Source: Oncomelania hupensis
Lineage: Eukaryota; Mollusca; Gastropoda; Littorinimorpha; Pomatiopsidae
DNA length: 64,000 nt
NCBI GenBank assembly: GCA_036898135.1
Contig: CM072516.1
Location: forward strand, 66,419,672 to 66,483,671
Reading direction: 5' to 3'
Shown: positions 31,362 to 42,552 of the stretch, one piece after another
Numbering within the stretch: the stretch's first letter is position 1
Layout of the letters: every line of letters begins with the position of its first letter
Notes under the pieces: model-generated
Database searches by the model: none
What the model was told of the DNA's origin: nothing
The model's input: the letters and a program-made list of their open reading frames with translations, nothing else
Position numbers and translations under genes: made by a program

Positions 31362-31996
31362 TGTTACACTCAGTTCGATGTTGGTGTTTTCTATCAGTAT
31401 CTGATTCAGCCCCGATGCTTGAATTCCTGATAGTTGTGTAACTCAGATTCGTTTATTCACGCAACCCGTCCAAACAGCGTACAAGTCACAAAGTCCACGT
31501 ATGAAGTTTTCCGCTTTTATTCAGCACACATCAACAACTGCATACAATTCTCAATTCAACTCAACAACTTTCACAGCAACTCTCAAATCACTATCAACAA
31601 CTTTACTCTCTCAACAGCGACTCGGCTCACACGATTAAATAACCTCTCTCTTTTCTGGAACGATTTGGTACGTGGTAGAAATGACGCACTGCCACCAATC
31701 GAACTAAAGATCGTCATCACTGACTTACGTCATTCACATTTTCTCTACTTCCGGGAACATTCACGACCTTCGATATCCATCGGGAAATTTCTATCAAGAG
31801 TAAACACGCATATCCAGAAGATTCTCAAATAATATCGACTAACGCAAATTATCAACGTTATACAAAGCCTCTCCTAACAACAATGCAAACTCAAATCAAA
31901 GGTAAATAAACTCCATTATTGAATACTTTGCAAATCGAAACGATTAGATCTATCGTGCGCGCTTCCGACATACTTCGTTCGCGTTTCAACGTAACA
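31362..31996 (-). repeat. 3' LTR of the minus Gypsy copy
   Basis: 635 bp, TGTTACAC...CGTAACA as read on the plus strand. Closely matches 36225-36897 except at the outer U3 end, where the two differ strongly over about 25 bp. Confidence 0.92.
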
Positions 31997-32042
31997 TAAC
32001 CCCCCACTCAAGAAGAAATTTACCCAATTTCTTTCAACAACG

Positions 32043-32600
32043 TTGAAACGTAATGCACAAACAAAGTCCACAATTGAAACTAATTTAAGACTTTCTGAAT
32101 ACTGTAATTGCGCTCAGCTTATCTACACAGAGTCAATGGTTTTCATCTTCAAATCTGCCTGGATATTGTCAATGTTCACAGTTCATTCACACAAGGTCAA
32201 TGTTTCTCATCTGCAAGTCTGTTTAGATATTGCCAATGTTCTCCACACAGTCAATGTTCTTTCAACCGCAAGGAAACGACGCCTCTCAGTTGCGGTCGTC
32301 ATCGGCCCAGGGTCAAAGACGATGATCACGTGGGCTTCCCTGGAATCAGTGCGTCCTCCGTTGTCTCCTTCTTCCATCGGATGTCCGACGCAGTCGACGT
32401 TGTCAGCTCCCAGGATGCATTCGCTGGGTCTCACGGTCAGGTTGGCTTCTGCGGGACGGTGGAACAGCTCCCTCAAGGTCTGCAGATGCTCCTTCCAGGT
32501 CTGGGTGTGGACTTCATGTTCGACAAAGTCGTAGAGCCTGGGACATCGCTGAAGTTATGGGGAAACTCGCCCATAAGGTCCTTGAGCTCCAACTTTTGAC
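32043..32600 (-). pseudogene. Deleted RT region and tandem-repeat 3' leader of the minus Gypsy copy
   Basis: Minus-strand coding from 'IDDVKLG' and 'MGEFPHNFSDVPGS' jumps to 'VHTQTWKEHLQTLRELF', then 'LTVRPSECILGADNVDCVGH' and the same odd tail as the plus copy ('AHVIIVFDPGPMTTAT'). Between 32040 and 32290 about three degenerate direct repeats of roughly 55 bp ('cttgcggatgaaaaacattgac'-like) precede the polypurine tract; the plus copy has two. Confidence 0.82.
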
Positions 32601-32701
32601 CTTCCGTCAAGCTCTTGGTCCTAGCTTAACATCATCGATGCCTTCTTTGCTGTGGAAGTCTCCCAGTTCCAACAGTTCTTCGCTGTCAAAGCTGTCGTCG
32701 G

Positions 32702-33975
32702 TCACAGCTGCTGTGCTGCGTGCACAGTCTCTGATGGCCTTTCCACGTACAGCTTAAGGAGGTTGGCGTGGTATATCTTGGAATGCTGGCCGACCTTCAC
32801 CTTGTAGTCGTTGATCCCCACCACGGTCTCCACTTCGTACGGGCCTTTCCACTGCATCAGCAACTTATTATGATCGGTAGGTAGCAGCACCAGCACTTTG
32901 TTGCCAGGTTTGAACTTCCTGTTCACAGCCCTACGGTCATAGTAGTGCTTTCCACAGTCCTGGGACTTCTTCAGGTTTTCTCTGGCTATCTCGAGAGTCT
33001 GCTCCAGCTTCTCCCGTAGCTCAAACACGTACTGGTAGCTGTTCTTCACCTCTGGGTGTCTACTTCTTTCGTCCACAGTTCTTTTAGGATGTGCATCGGC
33101 CCTCGGATGGTTCTTCCGTACAGCAGCTCGAACGGAGAAAAGCCGGTGGACTCCTGCGGTACTTCTCTGTAGGCGAAAAGTAAGGCGTTGATGTAGCGAT
33201 GCCATTGTCTGGGCTGCTCGCTGCACAGTTTCTTCAGGTGGACTTCAGCGTAGCATTGAACTTTTCGACAAGCCCGTTGCACATTGGATGGTAGGGTGTC
33301 GTAGTCAAATGCCGGATGCTCAGCAGTCTGTTGACCTCCTTCATGCAGTCAGAGACGAACTGCGTCCCGAGGTCTGTCAGAATTTCTTCAGGCACTCCAA
33401 GTCTACTGAACATGTCCACCAGTGCCTCTGCTACAGTTTCAGTGTCAATCTTCTTCAGTGGCACTGCTTCTGGGTACCGAGTCGCATAGTCCACTAAAGT
33501 CAGTACCCACCGATGACCTTCTTCACTCGGAGGTCTTATTTCGCCGATTAAGTCTAAGGCCACCCTCTTGAAAGGTCGGTCGATCAGAGGCATCCTCTGC
33601 ATAGGCACTTTCGGACCCTTCCTCGAGGTATGGTCTTCTGGCAAATGTCACATGATCGGAAACGGCTGACGTCCGCATGAAGTCCTGGCCAGTAGAACAC
33701 CGCCTGGATTCTGTCTGACGTCTTCTTGATGCCTAGGTGACCTCCCATGATTGAGTCATGCGCTACTTCCATCACCTGGCGCCTTAGGGTAACGGTACCA
33801 AGACTTGACGTAGTGGTTTCCCTCCGTTGACCCTCGGGTGCTGGAAGATTCGTACAGGATCTTGGCCTTCACCTCAAAATAGACCGTACCACTGCCTTTG
33901 GTCACGTGGTCTTGGCGGTTCCTGTACTTGTTTAAAGTACTATCAGCTTCCTGGAGCTGGATCAGCTTATCTCTG
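32702..33975 (-). pseudogene. Gypsy integrase, frameshifted
   Basis: Adjoining minus-strand frames contain the whole integrase: zinc finger 'HDSIMGGHLGIKKTSDRIQA' with 'CDICQKTI', core 'VALDLIGEI', 'ILTDLGTQFV' and 'GLVEKFNATLK' with 35 residues between the last Asp and Glu, and the C-terminal 'WKGPYEVETVVGINDYKV' module. Frameshifts near 33240, 33620 and 33770 separate the frames. A deletion within the zinc finger removes one Cys of the plus copy's 'FCRSC'. Confidence 0.85.
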
Positions 33976-35712
33976 TCCACGATGGCAGCTTAGAGTTGTC
34001 GGCGACCTTCAGTGGCGTAGACGTCTTGTCTCTCTTGGCCTGGGCCCTGGTAGTAACAGCACCGACGATCTCTGGTCGGCAGGGCTGAGCCGGAGTAACC
34101 ACATTGTCCCGTAGCAGCTCTGTAAGGTCTCCATCGGGAAATGGCAATGGATCCTCCTCCACAACTTCGACGTGTTGAGTTGAGGCAGGACTCCACTCTG
34201 GATCGGGGTCGTCGGGTCGTCTCGCGCCGTCGATATTCCCGATCATCAAATCATACAGCGGCTTCTTCAGGCAAACCGCTTCGACTTCGCCTATGTAGAA
34301 AGGGGTGTTGACATGAATCTTCGCAACTGGCGCTCTCACACATTTGCTGTCGGCCATAAGTGTCCATTTTGAATCGCCAGTGAACTGTTCTTTAGCGATT
34401 AGGTCTTCTCTGACGATGACCCCACTGCAGCCAGAGTCTCTTGACAGTCACTTCATGATTTCCGACGCGTCCCTTTGAAACAGGCATGTTCTGGACGGTC
34501 ACAGCTGCGCTGGCGACGACGGGGATTTTCCGTTGGCAAGGAGAAGTTGGCCATCGGTCATGCACTCTTGCACGTCCGCAGGTAGCTGTGCGCTTGGTCT
34601 CACTCGGAAGAATGACGCTCCCGCCGCACACTTGATGGTCAGATCTACTGGTTTGCCGTTGATTGGAGAACCGCCTCTGCCGGTTGCCCGCCGCTGCGTT
34701 GTCCGTACTGCTCCGCTGTCCGCTACTTTTGTTTTGAGGACAGTTAGCCGCTCTGTGGTCTGTAGCGTTGCAGTGAAACAGCCTCTTGAATGCCCTTCCC
34801 TGGGAGGAGGCGTGGAGTCTGTCTGTCTCTGGCTCGTCTGGCTTCCCTGGATCTGGTTCACATGGTTTCCAGTCTTCTGAAAATGTTTCGTCGCGCTGGG
34901 TGGCCCCAGGGTTTTCCCATGAGCGATGAGATATCTTTCAGCAGCCTCAGTCACATCTTTAAGCGTCTGCAGCTTTTGTTCTTCTAAGTGGGTCGCTAGG
35001 TCCTTGTGACAGGCATTGAGAAATTGTTCTTTCACAATCAGGTCATGGAGACTGTCGTAAGACTTCATTTCGCCTGATAACTCCACCCACTTGTGTAGAT
35101 ATGACGACAGGCGCTCCACAAACTGCTTTGGCGTCTCGTCTGACTTAGGCCGGCATTCACGGAAGCGTTTACGGTAGCCCTTCTCTGTAAAGTTGTAGCA
35201 CTGCAATAGGGCCTCTTTCAAGACGTCATAGTCTTTAGCGTCATCGTCCGACAATCTGGTGTAGACGTCGAGTGCTTCTCCCGTCAGAAGTGCACTTAGT
35301 CGAATCGCCCAGTCTTGAGGTTGCCAGTTAGAGCTTTTGGCAAACCTTTCAAATCTCGCCAAATAACTGTCGATCTGGTCCTTCCCGTCGACGAAAGCTG
35401 GCAATTTTGGAGCCATGTGGTCGTTGGTGACTTGTGGCGCATGCTGATTGGGATACGCGCCAACTCTAGCTGGTACTGACGATCAGCTTCTCTTTCCTCA
35501 CGCCTGCGCTCATCTTCTCTTTCTTGCCGCTGCTGTTCAATTTCCAGACGCTTCAGTTCAAATTCTCTTTCTTCACGCCGTCGCTCATCTTCTCTTTCTT
35601 CACGCTGACGTTGTTCTTCTCTTTCTTGTATTCTCTCCTGAGACTTGACGTACTCCGTCAGCTGTTTCCCTTTTAGATTCAGTGCAATCCCTTTCTGCCA
35701 GAAGTCAGCCAT
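33962..35712 (-). pseudogene. Gypsy gag and protease region, frameshifted
   Basis: Gag starts at the ATG complementing 35710-35712 ('MADFWQKGIALNLKGKQL'). A strongly charged coiled-coil follows (repeated EEREDERRREERE), then after a frameshift near 35400 the SCAN-like capsid 'APKLPAFVDGKDQIDSYLARF'. The zinc knuckle is disrupted near 34770, and the protease active site near 34430 is broken by another frameshift. The N-terminal coiled-coil is missing from the plus copy, so this copy supplies the family's true gag start. Confidence 0.82.
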
Positions 35713-35720
35713 CTTGATGC

Positions 35721-35828
35721 TTCTGGAAAGTTCTTTTCTGGAAAGTTCTTTCTGGAAAGTTCTTGACTGTAGAGTTATTTTTCTGGAAAGTTCTTGACTG
35801 TGCTGTACCTTTCTAGACTGTTCTAGAA
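35721..35828. promoter_or_regulatory. Cluster of heat-shock-element-like motifs in the Gypsy leader
   Basis: Four copies of TTCtgGAAagTTC (35721-35733, 35736-35748, 35750-35762 and 35781-35793) match the three-box heat-shock-element pattern of alternating TTC and GAA every 5 bp. A fifth, TTCtaGActgTTCtaGAA at 35811-35828, matches with one changed base. They lie just upstream of the gag ATG, between the primer-binding site and gag. Whether HSF binds here is untested; they could simply be a tandemly repeated leader. Confidence 0.6.
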
Positions 35829-36202
35829 CAGCACGCTTTCTGCAGTAGCGCTGATGCTTGCCACTAGTCGCCTTCGTTGACGCAGGCCCCGCTGTCCTCG
35901 TCGTATGCGACGCTGCACCACGCTGGTGTTGATGTACACGCTCCTGTGCTTGTAACACTGGCGATGTAGCTCCGAGACTGTCCCTCGACGTAGTCTTACG
36001 GTAGCCACGTAGTCCCGATCTGTTGTTCGCTCACGAAGCAACTCTTCAGCGACTACACGCCCTTGCAGTCAACCCGAACCTATCGGTGATGTAGTCCCAG
36101 TATGTTGGCCCCTCTCGACGCAACTCGTTGGCGGCTACCCTCGATGACTGCCTCTCGTAACGTTGACTCGCTTGTAGCAGTTGAACCCTTGGCTATGGCG
36201 TG

Positions 36203-36221
36203 AATCCCGGCTTGGCCCCCA
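36203..36221 (-). promoter_or_regulatory. Probable primer-binding site
   Basis: Three bases inside the 5' LTR the minus strand reads TGGGGGCCAAGCCGGGATT, starting with the TGG that would pair with a tRNA CCA end. I could not name the tRNA. Confidence 0.55.
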
Positions 36222-36224
36222 AAA

Positions 36225-36897
36225 TGTTACACTCAGTTCGATGTTGGTGTTTTCTATCAGTATCTGATTCAGCCCCGATGCTTGAATTCCTGATAGTTGT
36301 GTAACTCAGATTCGTTTATTCACGCAACCCGTCCAAACAGCGTACAAGTCACAAAGTCCACGTATGAAGTTTTCCGCTTTTATTCAGCACACATCAACAA
36401 CTGCATACAATTCTCAATTCAACTCAACTTTCACAGCAACTCTCAGTTTCACTATCAACAACTTTACTCTCAACAGCGACTCGGCTCACGATTAAATAAC
36501 CTCTCTCTTTTCTGGAACGATTTGGTACGTGGTAGAAATGACGCACTGCCACCAATCGAACTAAAGATCGTCATCACTGACTTACGTCATTCACATTTTC
36601 TCTACTTCCGGGAACATTCACGACCTTCGATATCCATCCGGAAATTTCTATCAAGAGTAAACACGCATATCCAGAAGATTCTCAAATAATATCGACTAAC
36701 GCAAATTATCAACGTTATACAAAGCCTCTCCTAACAACAATGCAAACTCAAATCAAAGGTAAATAAACTCCATTATTGAATACTTTGCAAATCGAAACGA
36801 TTAGATCTATCGTACGCGCTTCAGCCATATTATCATTCGCGTTTCAACGTAATCGTACGCGCTTCAGCCATATTATCATTCGCGTTTCAACGTAACA
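36225..36897 (-). repeat. 5' LTR of the minus Gypsy copy, with a 43 bp terminal duplication
   Basis: 673 bp. The outermost 43 bp, from 'tcgtacgcgcttcagcc' to 'tttcaacgtaa', occur twice in tandem at 36811-36896. AATAAA lies on the minus strand near 36385. The target duplication GACAG follows at 36898. Confidence 0.9.
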
Positions 36898-36902
36898 GAC
36901 AG

Positions 36903-37270
36903 TGGTTCTGGATCTTGAGTTATTAGGTTAAATCTACATCGAATCTGGACTAAATTATATTGAAACCTAGATTACATTAAATCGTGACTTGTGATGTAGC
37001 AATGAAAAATAAGGTTATTTTAACAATATTACGCTTTAAAACGTTTAATTAGATTGTTATAGAAGTCGTGAGGTATAAGAAAACAACAACAACAACACAC
37101 AAATGCACTCACACACACGCACACACACATACTCACAAACACAAACAACACACGCACAAAAAACATTAAAAAAAACACCGGTTTTCAAAATATAAAATCT
37201 AACACTGGAAAAATATTTAATTAGATTGTTAACTGTGATGCAGCAAAAACTATAAAGTTACTTTAAAAAT
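36903..37270. other. Non-coding sequence
   Basis: AT-rich with CA-rich runs at 37080-37170; no gene seen. Confidence 0.45.
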
Positions 37271-37700
37271 GCCACGGTGGTCTAATAGGAGTGCTTTGGC
37301 TTGCGGATCTGAAGGTCCCGGGTTCGAGCCCTGACCGGGCCATTGTGTTGTATCCTTGGGAAAGACACTTTACTCCCGTTTCCTACTCCTTCGGATGAGA
37401 GTATAAACCGAGGTCTAGTCTGTGTGTCGCATACATTCCATCATAACGGACTTTAAAGATCCTGACGCTCATGTCCTAGACGGTTGAGTGCCGGTAACAA
37501 GAACACACCCAGCATGCACTTGGTCCTTCTCCCCCCATTTCTGGATGCCCAGGATTGTGCTCAGTTGTCCGGGCGTCAGACCATGCGCCCAAAGGCTGCG
37601 GGTGGGCGTCTCGGGCGGTTTGAGTTAGATCCTGTATCGGCCAGCGCTTTGAGCGGCTCTTGAGTTGGTAAAGTGCTATATAAAAAGTTATTCAATAAAT
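37271..37700 (+). mobile_element. tRNA-derived SINE2, copy 1
   Basis: The tRNA-like head has A box 'tggtctaataggagtgc' and B box 'gggttcgagccc' and closes with 'cgggcca'. Next is a conserved-looking block 'ccttgggaaagacacttta' that resembles central domains described in other animal SINEs. The body ends in 'ccagcgctttgagcgg...gtgctatataaaaag'. About 430 bp; a shorter relative is at 59647-59980. Confidence 0.85.
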
Positions 37701-38582
37701 GTAATACCGTAACAGGTGTAATTATTTCTCTTTATGTTTGAGAAGTATCCTCCAATATTAATGTTGCTAACACGCCTGGGATATTTCACTGACTTGACGA
37801 CAGCAACAACACTTTCATTGACAATGCCGCAGTTTGAAGTCAGTGGTGGACAGTGATGGGTGGGAAGTGGATCAACAAGACAATGTGGTGGGCAGAAGGC
37901 AGGTAGAGAGGGGAGAGAGAGAGAGATGGGGGAGGAGATGGGGGGGGGGGGTAAGAGGTGGGATTTGAAGTGTGCTGATGAGGGTAGTGTCAGGCATGGG
38001 GGCGTGCAATAAGAGAAGAGAGGAAGTTTGGCGGAAAGATAGGTGGAGGGAAGTAGAGCAGATGGTGGGAGGGGTGGGATGGGGGGAATGCGTGCTGACA
38101 CAGTGACAATGCGGAGGAGTAGAAGATGCCGTGCTGGAGGCTTAGTCGCCGCACAACAGACTCGCTGGCTCTAGAAGGCAGAAATTTATTTTCTCTTTTT
38201 GTTTGCGTGTTTATAAAAAAAAATAAACAACAACAACAAGAACGAAAAGCAAGCAAAAAGAACCCATACATTAGATATTGTTGTGGTTTTTAAAGCCACT
38301 AATAGCTGATGGAAACACGTTGTCTTATCTGTGCAAACATCTCAGCTTTCCCCCCATTGGAAGCAACTGATATTCAGTGAAGCTATTACAATGTTATCTG
38401 TGTAAACTCTCCGCCTTGTCCGTTTTGTCCCATCAGTTATCACCTTCCTTTAATGTCTAGCGCTGATAACAACATTATTTAACATAATGTTATTTTGGTC
38501 ACTTCTTAACAAATTATACATAATAAATTACACAGTTTATATCTCTCTATATATATCTATATATCTATATATAAATCTATCC
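37701..38582. other. Non-coding sequence with purine-rich block
   Basis: A G/A-rich stretch at 37900-38060 gives long but compositionally biased frames on the minus strand. I see no gene. Confidence 0.4.
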
Positions 38583-38935
38583 TAAAAAGAAGTCTGGGCG
38601 CCCTCAACAGAAGTCTGCGTGTCCTCAACAAAAGTCAGCGTGTCCTCAGCAGAAGTTTGTGTCCTCAACAGAAGTCCGTGTGTCCTCAACAGAAGACTGT
38701 GTGTCCTCAACAGAAGTCTTCGTGTTCCCAACCGAAGTCTGTGTGTACTTAACAGAAGTTTGTGTGTCCTCAACAGAAGTATGTGTGTCCTCAACCGATG
38801 TCAGTGCTCCTCAACAGATGTCAGTGTGTCCTCAACAAAAGTCTGCGTGACCTCAACAGAAGTCTGCGTGTCTTCAACAGAAGTCTGTGTGCCCTCAACA
38901 GAATCAACAGAAGTCTGTGTGTCCTCGATACACAC
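38583..38935. repeat. 21 bp minisatellite (about 16 units)
   Basis: Unit 'gtcctcaacagaagtctgtgt' with many point variants. As 21 is divisible by three, all plus frames stay open with heptad-like repeats such as SSTEVCV. No start context, splice site or domain supports a protein. Confidence 0.93.
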
Positions 38936-39189
38936 AACAACAAGAATTCAAAATTCACATCTCTTTGTTATTATCATCATTAGTGTTAGTATTAGCATTA
39001 TACTGGTACGTGTTAATAGTTAACAGGGCACACTGTGCCAAACGAATTTTAAACTTGATGTCACAGTGACATTGTGAGATTCTGTGACGATCAGTCTGAA
39101 AGACTTTGTAAGTCATCTTTAAGTCAATGTGAAGTCAAAGCCATCGATTTGATTCTCCACCTTGCACCCTTGCTTCCACCCCCTCTCCT

Positions 39190-39256
39190 CACGTGTGTTT
39201 TGTGATGTCTTCCTTACTTCAGTGTGTGTATGTGTGTGTATTTTGTGATGTCTTCC

Positions 39257-39305
<49 letters not shown>

Positions 39306-40310
39306 GTGATGTCTTCCTTACTTCAGTGTGTGTATGTGTGTGTGTTTTGTGATGTCTTCATTACTTCAGTGTGTGTATGTGTGTAATAATAATAATAATA
39401 ATAATAATAATACAGGATGCTATGTACGCTCCTTTCCCCAAGGCTCAAAGCGCGGCGATCTATACCAACATACACGCTCACCTGTCTCATTTACCCTCAC
39501 ACACACCAAATACACATACATCACTCAAACAGGTGGTGTAAAGGCAGGGAGATCGCTATTAGAAGACGGAAGAAAATCGAATTTTTATGTTTGACTGCAT
39601 CCTGTACCATTATTGAAGGGAGGGAGGAAACCGGAGTGCCCGGAGAAAACCCTCGGTGACCTCAGTAGTCTCGTACCTAAGTCACATACGTTCGCCCCTT
39701 GCGGGAATCGAACCCGCGACCTTCGGCATAGGAAACCGGCGACTTATCCACTGCGCCACGAGGTGTTTTGTGATGTCTTCCTTACTTCAGCGTGTGTATG
39801 TGTGTGTGTTTTGTGATGTCTTCCTTACTTCAGTGTGTGTATGTGTGTGTGTGTTTTGTGATGTCTTCCTTACTTCAGTGTGTGTATGTGTGTGTGTGTT
39901 TTGTGATGTCTTTCTTACTTCAGTGTGTGTATGTGTGTGTTTTGTGATGTCTTCCTTACTTCAATGTGTGTATGTGTGTGTGTTTTTGTGATGTCTTCCT
40001 TACTTCAGTGTGTGTATGTGTGTGCGTTTTGTGATGTCTTCCTTACTTCAGTGTGTGTATGTGTGTGTGTTTTGTGGTGTCTTCCTTACTTCAGTGTGTG
40101 TGTTTTGTGATGTCTTCGTTACTTCAGTGTGTGTATGTGAGTGTTTTGTGATGTCTTCCTTACTTCAGTGTGTGTATGTGTGTGTGTTTTGTGATGTCTT
40201 CGTTACTTCAGTGTGTGTATGTGAGTGTTTTGTGATGTCTTCCTTATTTCAGTGTGTATGTGTGTGTGTTTTGTGATGTCTTCCTTACTTCAGTGTGTGT
40301 ATGTGTTTGT
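39190..40310. repeat. About 43 bp minisatellite, split by SINE1
   Basis: Unit 'ttttgtgatgtcttccttacttcagtgtgtgtatgtgtg' with variable GT length; about four units before the SINE and thirteen after. Confidence 0.93.
39384..39764 (-). mobile_element. SINE1, full-length copy inside a minisatellite
   Basis: On the minus strand: A box 'tggcgcagtggataagtcg', B box 'gggttcgattcccgc', the body 'caccgagggttttctccggg', 'agcgatctccctgcctttac', 'gagacaggtgagcgtgtatg' and 'atcgccgcgctttgagcc', and a (ATT)n tail at 39384-39411. About 380 bp, the best reference copy in the window. Confidence 0.9.
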
Positions 40311-42016
40311 GAGAGCGCGCGCGCTGCCGTTTTTGTTGAAATGTAATTAATTATGTTTTATCTGAACGTGTTTTCTGTTGACTTTAAATAATCCTCTGGG
40401 GTTTTATTGTGTGTGAAACAATTTTAATTAGTATTTTTGTTTCGAACGCATTTTGTGTATGTCTATGGTCTCTGAATCTGTTTACTGATGTATTCATTTG
40501 TGGATATTGTTGGTGTAAAATATTTATTAGCAGTTCTCCGACGTCACAAGCGCACATAATTAACTGATATAATAAATATATTTTTCAAATTGTATTTTGA
40601 TTATTTTTGTTTTCCAATCATTGAATTTTTGCCACTTAAAAAAAATATTATTTTTAATTACAATTTTGTTTGTTCCAAAATCAAGAATGTTATTAGATTA
40701 ATAACCGAACATGTCTTAGTTAATAGCCCATGACCACACGACTACTTGCTATTTGCACCCATCGTTAGCGTGTTGTACTTTGTTCTCTCATACATAAGCC
40801 TACATCTCTCATACATACATCTCTCATACATACATCTCTCAAACATACATCTCTCCATACACAAAATCAAACGAGAAAATAAGAGACAGTGGTTAAAAAT
40901 TCAGACAAATTTATTCACATTCAAAACCCTAAAAGTAATACCGGTCCTTAGTATTACCCTAAAAATAGGGATTTTTTTTGTCATACACAACAACTGTTCA
41001 ACTATATTTACACATCGAAATATTCTCCAACAAAGATTCTCTTGCGCACGAACGAACAGCCATATACATTTTGTTGTTGTTGTTGTAAAGAGTGATATCA
41101 ATTTAATGAAATAGCCAACACAAAGTCCACACAGAAGTGACGGCAACACACAAAACACAAATAAAAGCGGTTTGCTCAGACAACACGTGATCGCCTTCCA
41201 CCAATCATCGCAGAGATCATTTCACCACCGAACTAAAAAGAAAGTTGAACATTCAAATGCAGCAGTGCAGAACATGGTGACGAAGAATAAACCGTGAATA
41301 TTATTATTATAACGCTTAACGTGCGTTCACACTTGTCCTCTCTCAGCCTCTGATCAGCCTTCAACGATATGCCAACGTAACAGGTCAGTACGACAGTCAA
41401 CAGAGACATAATGCTGGACATCCTATTATGAAAATTGCGTCTGTCTGCTTAAAGATGATGTAACAAAAGTGTTAAATAAGCCATAATGCTGAAAATTCTT
41501 TGTTTTTCAGTGTCGATCTGATAAAACATCTATCTATATATCTATATAATCATACTGTCAGCTTTACAACTTCTCATTTTCAACATTATTCACATGCAAA
41601 ACAATACTTGATAGGACAGTTTGGTTGTTCTAAAAATGTTCTAAATCTCAGTGGTCCTGTCACAACAATCTCTAAAACAAGCAACACATTTAATTTCAAT
41701 ATTACCCAAATCACGAAAAAGGTTGCACATAGGCCACTGATTAAGACATTTTCAGTTTGTACAACCATGTGTTTTGTAGATGTATATTTTACAGGAACCT
41801 AGCCAACATAAAACTCGATGTACGGGCCAGAAAAGTAAAACGTCCTGACGGCGTAAAATAGGTTGGAAATACAATGCAGAAATACGGAGAGAATCATAGA
41901 TGCATCAAACGTATCTATACCTAGGTAAGCAAAGATGCCTCTTTCTCCTACAGATCCTTAAACATGTCAAATGTTGACAGCTTATTGATTGCATTGGTTA
42001 TGACGTTGTTGTTATT
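40311..42016. other. AT-rich non-coding sequence
   Basis: A short 'acatctctcatacat' repeat lies at 40800-40860. One small frame is listed separately. Otherwise I see nothing. Confidence 0.4.
41233..41421 (-). CDS. Possible small secreted or membrane peptide (weak)
   Basis: A 62-codon frame starts at an ATG with a hydrophobic stretch near the N-terminus (MSSIMSLLTVVLTCYVGISL) that resembles a signal peptide, then a charged segment (KADQRLREDKCER) and a second hydrophobic run. I do not recognise it and it has no close copy in the window. It could be a chance frame; random AT-rich sequence produces such frames readily. Confidence 0.12.
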   Translation of the reverse strand: MSSIMSLLTVVLTCYVGISLKADQRLREDKCERTLSVIIIIFTVYSSSPCSALLHLNVQLSF

Positions 42017-42017
42017 C

Positions 42018-42130
42018 TATTCCACTCAGCATGTTGCTCTACTATTCCACTCAGCGTGTTGCTATACTATTCCACTCAGCGTGTTGTTATACTATTCCAC
42101 TCAGCATGTTGCTATACTATTCCACTCAGC
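42018..42130. repeat. 25 bp minisatellite (about 5 units)
   Basis: Unit 'cactcagcgtgttgctatactattc'. Confidence 0.93.
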
Positions 42131-42552
42131 AGGTTAAAAACAACGTTTGCACCCAACGCATCTCCAAAAAACAAGCTGTTGAAGAGAATTTACTGCTGAG
42201 AGGTGACGAGTGTAAAGCCAGCTTTTAGGAGCCTTTATGTTCATTGATTGTGGTTTGTAGGAGTTTGTTTTTTCTTTCAGCAAAACATTTCAGAGTTGGA
42301 AGTTTATATTAGTTTCTTCCAGCAAAAAATGTTAATAAAATGGCTTGATGCGTAAAGTAACACCCAATCCAATTTTTCCAAACCAATAAATTATTGTGAC
42401 ACAGTTCTTATGTAAGACGAACACTAAATAAATAGTTCAATAAATAAATAACACACGGGTTCAATACGTATAATGAGTACAACGGCATGGCTTTGATGAT
42501 TTACAGTAGAAAAAAAATTCTGATGAATACCAATTAAAAAAAAAAAACTAGA

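Larger units (their letters stand above)
31362..36897 (-). mobile_element. Gmr1-type Ty3/Gypsy retrotransposon, minus copy
   Basis: The 5536 bp element with two LTRs is flanked by the 5 bp direct repeat GACAG (31357-31361 and 36898-36902). On the minus strand the order is LTR, primer-binding site, leader, gag, protease, integrase, a remnant of RT, polypurine tract, LTR. The RT catalytic region is deleted: the linker joins straight to the end of RT at a short 'agtccac' sequence that occurs at both equivalent points of the plus copy. RNase H is absent. Several frameshifts break gag and integrase, so it cannot move on its own. Confidence 0.92.

Noticed and set aside
38583..38935. Repeat protein with a 7-residue period
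   Set aside because: All three plus frames are open because the unit is 21 bp without stops; no start, splice or domain evidence.
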